Below, in pieces: positions 33,382-41,899 of a stretch of 64,000 nt of DNA. Position 1 is the first letter of the stretch, and every line of letters begins with the position of its first letter. The notes below the pieces were generated by a model. It did no database searches. It had not been told where the DNA came from and saw only the letters and a program-made list of their open reading frames with translations. Made by a program: the position numbers and the translations under genes. Source of the stretch: Acidobacteriota bacterium (GTDB lineage: Bacteria > Acidobacteriota > Blastocatellia > Pyrinomonadales > Pyrinomonadaceae). Location of the stretch: positions 1 through 64,000 of the forward strand of contig JADKEF010000003.1 in the NCBI GenBank assembly GCA_016718135.1, written 5' to 3'.

Positions 33382-35193
33382 ATGATCACTTCGGAAAAGA
33401 TACGCAATATCGCTATTATCGCTCACGTTGACCACGGTAAGACAACGCTTGTGGACGCTATGCTCGCTCAGTCCGGCACTCACCGCGACAATGAAACGGT
33501 CGTCGACCGCGTCATGGACTCGATGGATCTCGAGCGTGAGCGCGGTATCACGATCATGGCGAAGAATACGTCAGTTCGCTATGGCGACTATAAAATTAAC
33601 ATTCTGGACACACCGGGCCACGCCGATTTTGGCGGCGAGGTCGAGCGTGTTTTGAAGATGGTCGATGGAATTGTTCTGCTCGTTGACGCCGCTGAAGGAT
33701 GTTTACCGCAGACGCGATTTGTTTTGCGAAAGGCTCTCGAACTCAAACTTCCCTGCATCGCTCTGGTAAATAAGATCGACCGCCAGGATTCGCGTCCCGA
33801 AGAGGTTCTCGACGAGATCTACGACCTCTTTATCGATCTCGGAGCAAACGATCAGCAGATCGAATTCCCTGTCCTTTACTCGATCTCGCGTGACGGTGTA
33901 GCTAAAAAGAACCTCACGGACGAGTCGAAAAATCTGATCCCGCTATTCGACCAGATCATCGAGAGCATCCCGGCTCCGCATGCGTTGCGTGACGATTCAC
34001 TTCAGCTGCTTGTCGCGAATATCGATTACAACCCATTCGTCGGACGTCTCGCGATCGGCCGTATTTTCTCCGGAGCGATCGCAAAGAATCAGGAAGTAGC
34101 GGTCGCCAAGCGTGACGGCACCATCGGCAAAACCCGCGTTAAAGAACTCTTCGTTTTCGAAGGCCTCGAACGTACGACAGTCGCCGAAGCCGGAACCGGT
34201 GAGATCGTCGCACTCGCCGGCTTTGACGAGATCGAGATCGGCGAAACGATCACGACGATTGAGAATCCAAAGGCTCTGCCGCTCATCAACGTCGACGAAC
34301 CAACGATCGCAATGATCTTCGGTGTTAACACCTCGCCATTCTCTGGCATCGACGGAAAATTCGTTACGTCGCGTCAGATCAAGGAACGTCTCGACCGAGA
34401 GTTGCTTGGTAACGTTGCTCTCCGAGTCGAACAGACCGAAGCCGCTGAGCAGTTCAAAGTCTCAGGGCGAGGCGAACTCCAGCTCGCGATCCTCATCGAA
34501 ATGATGCGCCGCGAGGGCTATGAACTCCAGGTTTCAAAACCGCAGGTAATCACCAAGAAAGACGAAAAAACCGGCGAGACTTTAGAACCGATCGAACTCG
34601 TCGTCATTGACGTCCCCGAAGAATTCATCGGCGTCGTCACCGAAGCCATGGGACGCCGCAAGGGCCAGATGACGAAGATGATCAACAATGGCAGTGGTCG
34701 TGTGCGTCTCGAATTTGAAGTTCCCTCTCGTGGGCTGATCGGATTCCGTGGTGAGTTCTTGACCGAAACTAAAGGAACGGGCCTGCTCAACACGCTCTTC
34801 TTGCGTTTCGACAAACATCAGGGCGATATGAAAAATCGCCAGACGGGATCGCTCGTCAGCGACCGTATGGGCGAGACCAACACCTACGCTCTATATAACC
34901 TACAGGAACGCGGCATTCTCTTCGTCAAACCGCAGGTCAAGGTATACGAAGGAATGATCGTCGGCGAAAACGCCCGAGCGGTCGACCTCGACGTAAACCC
35001 GATCAAAGAGAAAAAGCTCTCAAACATGCGTACAACGTCGGCCGACGAAGCCATGCGCCTCGTCCCGCAACGCGAAATGTCGCTGGAACGTGCCCTCGAA
35101 TTCATCGCCGACGACGAATTGATCGAGGTCACGCCGAAAGCTATCAGGCTGCGTAAGAGAGTGTTGAAAGCCAACGAGCGGCCGAAGAAGTAG
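33382..35193 (+). CDS. typA: GTPase TypA/BipA
   Basis: 603 aa ribosome-binding translational GTPase of the EF-G family, with a role in 50S assembly and stress adaptation. G1 HVDHGKTTLVDAM, switch region RERGITI, G3 DTPGHADFGGEVER and G4 NKIDR are intact. EF-G-like domains II-III and V follow, with SGRGELQLAILIEMMRREGY, and the BipA C-terminal domain with LFLRFDKHQGDMKNRQTGSL, MGETNTYALYNLQERGILF. Length and motifs are complete. Confidence 0.95.
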   Translation: MITSEKIRNIAIIAHVDHGKTTLVDAMLAQSGTHRDNETVVDRVMDSMDLERERGITIMAKNTSVRYGDYKINILDTPGHADFGGEVERVLKMVDGIVLLVDAAEGCLPQTRFVLRKALELKLPCIALVNKIDRQDSRPEEVLDEIYDLFIDLGANDQQIEFPVLYSISRDGVAKKNLTDESKNLIPLFDQIIESIPAPHALRDDSLQLLVANIDYNPFVGRLAIGRIFSGAIAKNQEVAVAKRDGTIGKTRVKELFVFEGLERTTVAEAGTGEIVALAGFDEIEIGETITTIENPKALPLINVDEPTIAMIFGVNTSPFSGIDGKFVTSRQIKERLDRELLGNVALRVEQTEAAEQFKVSGRGELQLAILIEMMRREGYELQVSKPQVITKKDEKTGETLEPIELVVIDVPEEFIGVVTEAMGRRKGQMTKMINNGSGRVRLEFEVPSRGLIGFRGEFLTETKGTGLLNTLFLRFDKHQGDMKNRQTGSLVSDRMGETNTYALYNLQERGILFVKPQVKVYEGMIVGENARAVDLDVNPIKEKKLSNMRTTSADEAMRLVPQREMSLERALEFIADDELIEVTPKAIRLRKRVLKANERPKK

Positions 35194-35217
35194 CAAAAGC
35201 TTTAGAATCGAGACCGT

Positions 35218-35254
35218 AAGGGCGTTGACACTCAATTTGAGAGTCAACGCCCTT
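35218..35254. terminator. Long palindromic terminator after typA
   Basis: AAGGGCGTTGAC-A-CTCAATTTGAG-A-GTCAACGCCCTT: a 37-nt almost perfect palindrome right after typA. It overlaps the last codons of the small minus-strand gene at 35244, so it can end transcripts from both sides. T-runs are weak. Confidence 0.65.
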
Positions 35255-35426
35255 CCTCACTAGCGGTTTCGGAATCGTCTTCATCCTCCGGAACATACAC
35301 TTCATACCCGTGAGCGTCATCGTAGTAGTAGCTCCGCTCTTCCTGATCTTCTTCCCAGGAATCTTCCTTTTCCAGATCACGAAATTCCGGCTCAGTTTTC
35401 TCTTTTGATCTCGGCGGTTGGGTCAT
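35244..35426 (-). CDS. Small acidic protein, unknown
   Basis: 60 aa rich in E, D, Y and S: TEPEFRDLEKEDSWEEDQEE then YYYDDAHGYEVYVPEDEDD. Predicted isoelectric point is very low and no membrane segment is present. It is encoded between typA and an S9 peptidase, opposite to both. Its stop lies inside the typA terminator palindrome. No family was recognised and no strong ribosome binding site is seen. Confidence 0.5.
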   Translation of the reverse strand: MTQPPRSKEKTEPEFRDLEKEDSWEEDQEERSYYYDDAHGYEVYVPEDEDDSETASEEGR

Positions 35427-35560
35427 ATCTAAAGCTTAGGGCGTTTTCACTTTGTGGAAACTAAGTTTCTATTATTCGAGTATATACTTAAGAGTCAAAA
35501 CACGATTATACTTGTGAAGATTCGACCAAAGCTCACTAAATCAAATAAAGAAGGAAACCA

Positions 35561-38065
35561 ATGAGATCGATCCTTTCGTTCATTTTTATTGCTGCATTTT
35601 GTCTTAATCCCGTCGCAGCATCTGCCCAGCAGGCGGTGCCTGCCAAACAGTTTGATCTGACGATCGACAACATTATGCGCGGGCCAGCCTTGGTCGGTTA
35701 TGAACCGAGCGGCGTTCGCTGGTCGGCCGACAGTAAAAAGATCTACTTCACCTGGAAGCGTGCCGACGAAACGCGCCTTGCCGAAACCTCGACCTACGTC
35801 GTCAACGCCGATGGCACAGGACTACGAAGACTTTCCGAGGAAGAAACACGACAGGCACCGCCCGCAGGAGGCGATCTGTCGGACGACAAAAAGACAGTTG
35901 TCTATGCGGATAGCGGCGATATCTTCCTTTACAACAACCAAACCGGCGAACGGCGGCAGCTGACTAAGACGACTGACGTTGAAGCAAACCCACGCTTTAT
36001 CGGGAACCAGCGTCACATCTCGTTCACACGGCAGAACAATCTCTACTCCTTATCGATCGATACTGGATTCCTAGAGCAGTTGACCGACATTCGCCCTGCC
36101 GGTGGCGCCGGCGGCCCGGGCGGTCCCGGTGGAGCGACCGCGGACCCCACACGCAAGGGAACAGAAAGCCAGGAAGCACTCAAGAAAGAAGAACGTGCCC
36201 TACTCGATGTTGTCCGTGAACGTGCCGAAAAGCGCGAAGAGGATGAGAAGAAGCGGCAGGAGCGTGAAAAGGGCCGTCGAAAGCCGTTTCAGCTTACAGC
36301 AGGCCAGAACGCCGGAAACATGGCACTTTCTCCTGACGGAAAATCCGTCATCGTCACCGTAAACGAAACTGCCACGGGCTCGAAGAACACGATCGTTCCG
36401 AATTACGTCACCGAGTCGGGCTATACAGAAGATATTCCGAGCAGGTCAAAGGTTGGTGATACTCAGGGACGCAGCCGAGTTGCGATCGTTAGCGTCGAGA
36501 CCGGCGAGGTAACGTGGGTCGACCACGGACAACGCTTGGCCGCCGCTCCGCCAACCCAAAAGACCGAAGGAAATACGACCGGCGAAACTCCTACGGAACG
36601 TACGACTGGACAGGGCCGTGGACAAGGATCTCCTGCCCAGCCACGTGATCGCGAAGTACAATTGTCGCCGCCGCAATGGTCGGACGACGGCAAGAATGCC
36701 GTCATGCAGGGACGCTCTGCCGATAACAAAGACCGTTGGATAATGCAGCTCGACGCGGCGACGGGAAAAACTAAAATTCTCGCATCGATCCGCGACGAGG
36801 CATGGGTCGGCGGCCCCGGCGGATTTTCGCTCGGCTGGCTGCCGGATAACAAGCGCGTCTACTTCCAGTGGGAACGCGACGGGTTTTCGCATCTTTATAC
36901 AGTTTCGATCGACGGAGGAGCACCTATTCAACTGACTTCCGGAACGTTTGAGGTTTCGGATGTTCGTTTGTCCGAAGACAAGACAAAATTCTATTTCACC
37001 TCGAGCGAAGGCAGCTTTTTTGAACGCAATCTTTACTCGATGTCATTCGACGGCGGGACCAGGACAAAGCATACGTCGATGCCGGGCAACAATCAGGCGA
37101 CCGTATCGCCCGATCAGACCAAACTCGCAATTCTGCGTTCCTTCGCAAACAAGCCGACCGAGCTTTACATCGCTCCAAACAAAGTGGGAGCGACCGAAGG
37201 CGAGATCAAGCAAATAACCAATTCACCGACCGACGAATGGAAGTCGTACAACTGGATCACCCCGCCGATCGTCAATTTTAAAGCACGTGATGGAGCGACC
37301 GTGTATGCTCGCCTGTACAAGCCTGCCAATTTCAAAAAAGGCGGCCCGGCGGTTGTGTTTGTTCACGGTGCGGGCTATCTGCAGAACGTCCATAACTGGT
37401 GGAGCACCTACTACCGCGAATACATGTTCCATCATTTACTGATGGAAAAAGGCTACGCGGTTCTCGATATCGACTATCGCGGATCGGCTGGTTACGGACG
37501 CGATTGGCGCACAGGCATCTATCGTTTCATGGGCGGCAAGGATCTGACGGACCATGTCGACGGAGCGCAGTATCTCGTTTCCGAACACGGCGTCGATGCC
37601 AAGCGGATCGGTATTTATGGCGGTTCGTACGGTGGGTTTATCACGCTGATGGCGTTGTTCACGACACCCGATGTTTTCGCGGCCGGAGCGGCTCTTCGCC
37701 CGGTGACCGATTGGGCTCATTACAATCACGGCTACACGTCAAACATTCTCAATCTGCCGCAGAGCGATCAGGAGGCCTATCGTAAGAGTTCGCCGATCTA
37801 TCACGCCGCCGGGCTAAAAGGTGCACTTCTGATCAGTCACGGGATGGTCGACGTCAACGTCCATTACCAGGACAGCGTTCGGCTCGCTCAGAGATTGATC
37901 GAGCTAAGAAAGGAAAACTGGGAGCTCGCCTCATATCCTGTCGAAGACCACGGCTACGTACAGCCAACCAGTTGGGCAGATCAGTATAAGCGGATCTTTA
38001 AGCTGTTCGAAACGAACCTAAAAGCTCCGCCGCAAACGAGTCCAGCGTTGCCCAAGAAAAGATAA
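35561..38065 (+). CDS. S9-family (prolyl oligopeptidase/DPP-type) peptidase
   Basis: 834 aa with a signal peptide (ILSFIFIAAFCLNPVAASA). The N-terminal beta-propeller region has repeated strand pairs (SADSKKIYFTWKRADETRL, LSEDKTKFYFTSSEG). A disordered charged insert lies at about 190-240. The alpha/beta-hydrolase domain has the nucleophile GGSYGGF (Ser about 689), the acid SHGMVDVNVHYQDS and the base VEDHGYVQP. It cleaves peptides, probably after Pro or Ala, in the periplasm. GGAA-type ribosome binding site nine bases upstream of ATG. Confidence 0.92.
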   Translation: MRSILSFIFIAAFCLNPVAASAQQAVPAKQFDLTIDNIMRGPALVGYEPSGVRWSADSKKIYFTWKRADETRLAETSTYVVNADGTGLRRLSEEETRQAPPAGGDLSDDKKTVVYADSGDIFLYNNQTGERRQLTKTTDVEANPRFIGNQRHISFTRQNNLYSLSIDTGFLEQLTDIRPAGGAGGPGGPGGATADPTRKGTESQEALKKEERALLDVVRERAEKREEDEKKRQEREKGRRKPFQLTAGQNAGNMALSPDGKSVIVTVNETATGSKNTIVPNYVTESGYTEDIPSRSKVGDTQGRSRVAIVSVETGEVTWVDHGQRLAAAPPTQKTEGNTTGETPTERTTGQGRGQGSPAQPRDREVQLSPPQWSDDGKNAVMQGRSADNKDRWIMQLDAATGKTKILASIRDEAWVGGPGGFSLGWLPDNKRVYFQWERDGFSHLYTVSIDGGAPIQLTSGTFEVSDVRLSEDKTKFYFTSSEGSFFERNLYSMSFDGGTRTKHTSMPGNNQATVSPDQTKLAILRSFANKPTELYIAPNKVGATEGEIKQITNSPTDEWKSYNWITPPIVNFKARDGATVYARLYKPANFKKGGPAVVFVHGAGYLQNVHNWWSTYYREYMFHHLLMEKGYAVLDIDYRGSAGYGRDWRTGIYRFMGGKDLTDHVDGAQYLVSEHGVDAKRIGIYGGSYGGFITLMALFTTPDVFAAGAALRPVTDWAHYNHGYTSNILNLPQSDQEAYRKSSPIYHAAGLKGALLISHGMVDVNVHYQDSVRLAQRLIELRKENWELASYPVEDHGYVQPTSWADQYKRIFKLFETNLKAPPQTSPALPKKR

Positions 38066-38087
38066 TGCCTTCGATCCACGTTAGCCG

Positions 38088-40682
38088 CTATTGGCCCGTT
38101 TTCAGCAAGTGCGTCTGTAGCTGCTGTTGGTTGATGTTGGCACTTAGTTGGCCGGAGGCGACCGTCGCCGGGGCGATGGTCGTTTCGACGTGGGTCAGGC
38201 GTTCGGCGGATGTGATCGGCCGGCTTAAGGCTATGTTGTAAGCTGCGGCGTTGCCCTGATTCCAGACGCGGGCGACGATTCCCCGGCTGATGCCATCTTC
38301 GGCGGGTTTTAGCGCCCAGAGGAGGACGTTTGGATCTGAGATCGTGAGGAACGAGAAGGTGGACGCGGGATATGGACGCGTTTGGGTGCCAGTTCCCTCG
38401 ATCATGCCGGTGACGAATGGATTCTGATGCTGCAAAGAGAATTTCATCGACGCGGTCTGGTCAAACGCTCCGTGCGTCCCGAGTGCGAACCTTTGCAGAA
38501 AATAGCTGTCGCCGCCCTGATCTCGGATGCCGAGCGTCGGGCCGTCGACCTGTCCACCGGCGAGGACGTTGATCTGCGGCGTTGTGCTGTCGAGTATGTC
38601 GCGGTTGTTCTCGCCGAGCAGCATGAACTGGTTGTCCCAGTTCGACAAGGTCACGCCGAAACTGCCGGTGCCGTTCGTCATCGTGGCGAAATGATTCATC
38701 GAGAGTGCGTCGTAACGCGCGTGTTTCGGGTAATAATGGCCGCCGTTCGTCGTGAGCTTGCCGCGAATGACCGCACCAACCTCCTCGTGCCAAAGGTCCG
38801 GCGAAGCGAGGTCGAATGAATAGCTCCAGTGCCGCACGTTGCTGAAATTCTGCGTGATCTCGTTGACCACATCGATCCGATCGCTGTCGCGGAAAAGCGT
38901 TACGCGAGTCGTGTGTGCAAGCGGGCTCGTCGAGATCGCTCGAAGAGTCACGCTCACCGGCCCGGCATTTTCGACGGTCAATGCACCTGTTCGATTGCCG
39001 CCAATATCATTGAGAACCTTGCCGCCGATGTTGCGAACGGTCTCGCGATTGCCGCGTGCCTTGTCTATCAAACTGGTGATCGCACCATCCGGAGCAACGG
39101 TCACGCGGTAGAACGAATTTTCGATCGTCGAGGCAGTCGATGTGGCGGCGGGAGTGAAAGTCTGAGCGGTTCCGGGTCGTATTTCAAAGACCTTGTACCC
39201 CAGAGACGGCACATTTGCAGCCATCACGCGAAGTACGGTTTTGGTGCCGGATCGCATTACCTGCGACGGAACCTCCTCGCCCGTCGTAACGTCAAAGACG
39301 CTGACCTTTCGGTTATAAAGTTTTAGCGGAATGTCTGCAAAATCGGTGCGTGTCCAGCTGAGCGGATTGAAGACGAAGAATCGATCTTCGGTACCGGTAC
39401 GCGATATTTGGCCCGCGAGAGCGAGGCGTGCGTCTTCGTGAAGCGTCTCAACATACTCGGTCAACTCACGTTCGATCGTACGACTCCAAGCGGCCCGCAC
39501 ATTACGCGGGATGCCACCGTCCGCAGTCCAGTTGTGCTCGAAGTAAAGGCCCATGTTGAGCATTGCCTTGTCGCGGGCGGCCGTGCGAGAGGCCATGAAT
39601 GAGGGCGAGTTCATCGAGACCAGAGTTGCCATCGCCTCGGCGGCACGCAGCTTCTCGACGCTGCGTTTCACACGGGACGAGACCTCGGCGAGCGAAGCGA
39701 TATACGCGTCCCACTCGTTACCATACGCGGCGGCATGAGTCTCAAGTCCAGCTCCAAAATTAGGCTCGAAGTCGCGAAAGAAATCTTCCTGATTTGAAAC
39801 GATTATGCGGCGATTCGGCGTTGTATTCTGCTGAGCGATCGTCACGGCCTCGTCGCTCATGTAAGCGACGTCATCCCATCCTATCCCGAAGATACCGATC
39901 GATGGATAGGGGTATTTTGTCTGAAAGGCAGCGTTCGTCTCAGCAAAATTGATGGAAGCCATCGGGTTGAAAGCCTCGGCGTATCCGCCGAAGCTTTGAT
40001 TCGTCGTAAACATCGAGTTCCACTTCATCAGCACCTTGCTTCCGTCACGCCCGCCGCAATAATATATCTCGCGGTCGCGGTTCTGCAGGCCGTTGATGAA
40101 GGTCGCACAGTTACACACGCCCTTCCAACTCCATTTCGCTCCGGCACCGGCCCACAGCGATGGCAGGCCATAGGGCAAGGTTTGATTCTCCATCGCGATC
40201 GCCATCGGAAACTCAACATTATGCCGCCGCTCCATCAAGCCGGAGTAGTACATACCGCGGATCACCGCCTCAGCCGGCGAACCGCCCTGAGCAAGGACGA
40301 GTGCGTTCTTTGGCACACTCATGTGGCCATCGCGTATGCGGGATAGGAATCGCTCGAACTGTTGCGGCGTGCGGTTCTTCTCGTATTCCCACATCCACAG
40401 ACTGCCGTCGCAACTCCACCTCATCTGCTGATCGGACGGATTCCCTGCCGTCTGGTCCATCTTATTGAGGTAGTAGTCGATCATGTTGAGAAAGGCAGTG
40501 CGATAGGTCGCCTCGTCGGCGATCCAAAAATAATCGGTGTGGTCATCCGGTGCGATGTAGAATCGCTTTTGCGCCGAGCATACCGGTACCAGAACTGCCA
40601 TAACAAGCAGCAATGTAACCGCAAACTTAACCTTTTCTAGGAGCATCAAAACCATCATTGTTGAGCGTTGAACAAAGTACAC
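38088..40682 (-). CDS. Secreted GH38-like glycosidase
   Basis: 864 aa. The N-terminal membrane/signal segment follows a short leader, so the ATG at 40658 or later may be the true start. The catalytic part opens FYIAPDDHTDYFWIAD, matching the GH38 alpha-mannosidase metal site (HxDxxW), then MRWSCDGSLWMWEYEKNRT. The C-terminal beta-rich half shows IENSFYRVTVAPDGAITSLI and RDSDRIDVVNEITQ, typical of GH38 C-terminal domains. It would release alpha-mannose or related sugars outside the cytosol. The N-terminal domain is divergent, so substrate is unknown. Confidence 0.72.
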   Translation of the reverse strand: MYFVQRSTMMVLMLLEKVKFAVTLLLVMAVLVPVCSAQKRFYIAPDDHTDYFWIADEATYRTAFLNMIDYYLNKMDQTAGNPSDQQMRWSCDGSLWMWEYEKNRTPQQFERFLSRIRDGHMSVPKNALVLAQGGSPAEAVIRGMYYSGLMERRHNVEFPMAIAMENQTLPYGLPSLWAGAGAKWSWKGVCNCATFINGLQNRDREIYYCGGRDGSKVLMKWNSMFTTNQSFGGYAEAFNPMASINFAETNAAFQTKYPYPSIGIFGIGWDDVAYMSDEAVTIAQQNTTPNRRIIVSNQEDFFRDFEPNFGAGLETHAAAYGNEWDAYIASLAEVSSRVKRSVEKLRAAEAMATLVSMNSPSFMASRTAARDKAMLNMGLYFEHNWTADGGIPRNVRAAWSRTIERELTEYVETLHEDARLALAGQISRTGTEDRFFVFNPLSWTRTDFADIPLKLYNRKVSVFDVTTGEEVPSQVMRSGTKTVLRVMAANVPSLGYKVFEIRPGTAQTFTPAATSTASTIENSFYRVTVAPDGAITSLIDKARGNRETVRNIGGKVLNDIGGNRTGALTVENAGPVSVTLRAISTSPLAHTTRVTLFRDSDRIDVVNEITQNFSNVRHWSYSFDLASPDLWHEEVGAVIRGKLTTNGGHYYPKHARYDALSMNHFATMTNGTGSFGVTLSNWDNQFMLLGENNRDILDSTTPQINVLAGGQVDGPTLGIRDQGGDSYFLQRFALGTHGAFDQTASMKFSLQHQNPFVTGMIEGTGTQTRPYPASTFSFLTISDPNVLLWALKPAEDGISRGIVARVWNQGNAAAYNIALSRPITSAERLTHVETTIAPATVASGQLSANINQQQLQTHLLKTGQ

Positions 40683-40813
40683 GGCTAATAAACGGAAAAA
40701 CGAGGCTCTTTTCCACCTTTGTCACCCACCTGACGTAGAATTCGGCGGGTTATGTTTATGTTAATAGAGCAGATATACTAGAAAATTAGTGGCTTCAGGG
40801 CCTTTATCGAATC

Positions 40814-41899
40814 ATGCAGAGCGAGAATTACTTCGAGCCGGACCTCCAACCAACCGCTGTGCCGGCAACCAAAATGTCACGAAAGACTCACATCCTGATA
40901 CTCGTGCATGCAGTGACATTTCTGCTTGGCCTCGCCCTGCTTGTGTTTGTCATATATCGGATCGGCTATCAGAGTCTGCTTGATTCCCTGGCGACTATCG
41001 GTTGGGGATTCGCAATAATCCTTGGTTTGAACGTGGCCAGACACTTCCTACGGGCGGCAAGCCTTTATCGGGCAGTTGCTCCTGATCACCGCAAGTTCAA
41101 GTATCGTCATGCCGTCGCAGCAAGATTTGGTGGCGAGGCAGTTAATTTCTTTAGCTTCGCGGGGCCATTTCTCGGCGATGCAACACGAGCTGTCCTTCTA
41201 AAAAGGAACATGCCCCTCGCTGAGGGTGCATCGGCTGTGATCATTGACAACATCCTGTATTACGTCACAGTCATACTGATGGTGCTCGCCGGTGTCGCTG
41301 TCCTGCTAGCTGGTTATGGCAGTAACGGCTCGACAATGTCTAACGTGTTGTTGGCAATTGTCATTGTTGCACTGTTACTATTTACGGCCCTGATCTTCGC
41401 CATGGCTAAGCAGGTGAAGCCGCTGACCCGGATAATCGACTTTCTCGAAAAACGCGGGATCGCACCGGGGTTTGTTCTGAAACAGAGAAAAGGGCTGACT
41501 GATGTCGAGAGGAATGTATTTCAGTTTTATCACGACCGGCGTGCTGATTTTTTTATAGTCTTTGGTATCAGCTCGGGCGTTCACGCGATCAGCGTCGCCG
41601 AAGTATTTGCCGCTCTCAAACTTCTTGGAAATGAATCGACAGTTGCAAACGCTTTTATTATCGAAAGCCTGACGAAAGTCATCAATGCGGTTTTCAGTTT
41701 CATTCCGGGAACGATAGGTGTGTACGAGGGTGGCAACGGGCTTATCCTCAAGACTCTCGGATACACAACCGCTGTTGGAGTTGCTCTCGCCCTCGTTCGG
41801 CGAGGGGCGATCTTGTTTTCGACCTTTGTTGGGCTGGTGATTTTGCTCTGGCGAGGTGCCGCCCGGGGAGCAAAACACCTTGCGGATGAGGGGTCTTAA
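40814..41899 (+). CDS. LPG-synthase-TM / UPF0104-type flippase-like protein
   Basis: 361 aa with about eight hydrophobic helices. The conserved AARFGGEAVNFFSFAGPFLGD and IPGTIGVYEGGNGLILKTLG motifs mark the lysylphosphatidylglycerol synthase membrane domain family (PF03706), which moves polyprenol- or lipid-linked substrates across membranes. No catalytic C-terminal domain is attached. Its stop overlaps the convergent phosphodiesterase gene by 4 bp, so the two ends are locked together. Confidence 0.8.
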   Translation: MQSENYFEPDLQPTAVPATKMSRKTHILILVHAVTFLLGLALLVFVIYRIGYQSLLDSLATIGWGFAIILGLNVARHFLRAASLYRAVAPDHRKFKYRHAVAARFGGEAVNFFSFAGPFLGDATRAVLLKRNMPLAEGASAVIIDNILYYVTVILMVLAGVAVLLAGYGSNGSTMSNVLLAIVIVALLLFTALIFAMAKQVKPLTRIIDFLEKRGIAPGFVLKQRKGLTDVERNVFQFYHDRRADFFIVFGISSGVHAISVAEVFAALKLLGNESTVANAFIIESLTKVINAVFSFIPGTIGVYEGGNGLILKTLGYTTAVGVALALVRRGAILFSTFVGLVILLWRGAARGAKHLADEGS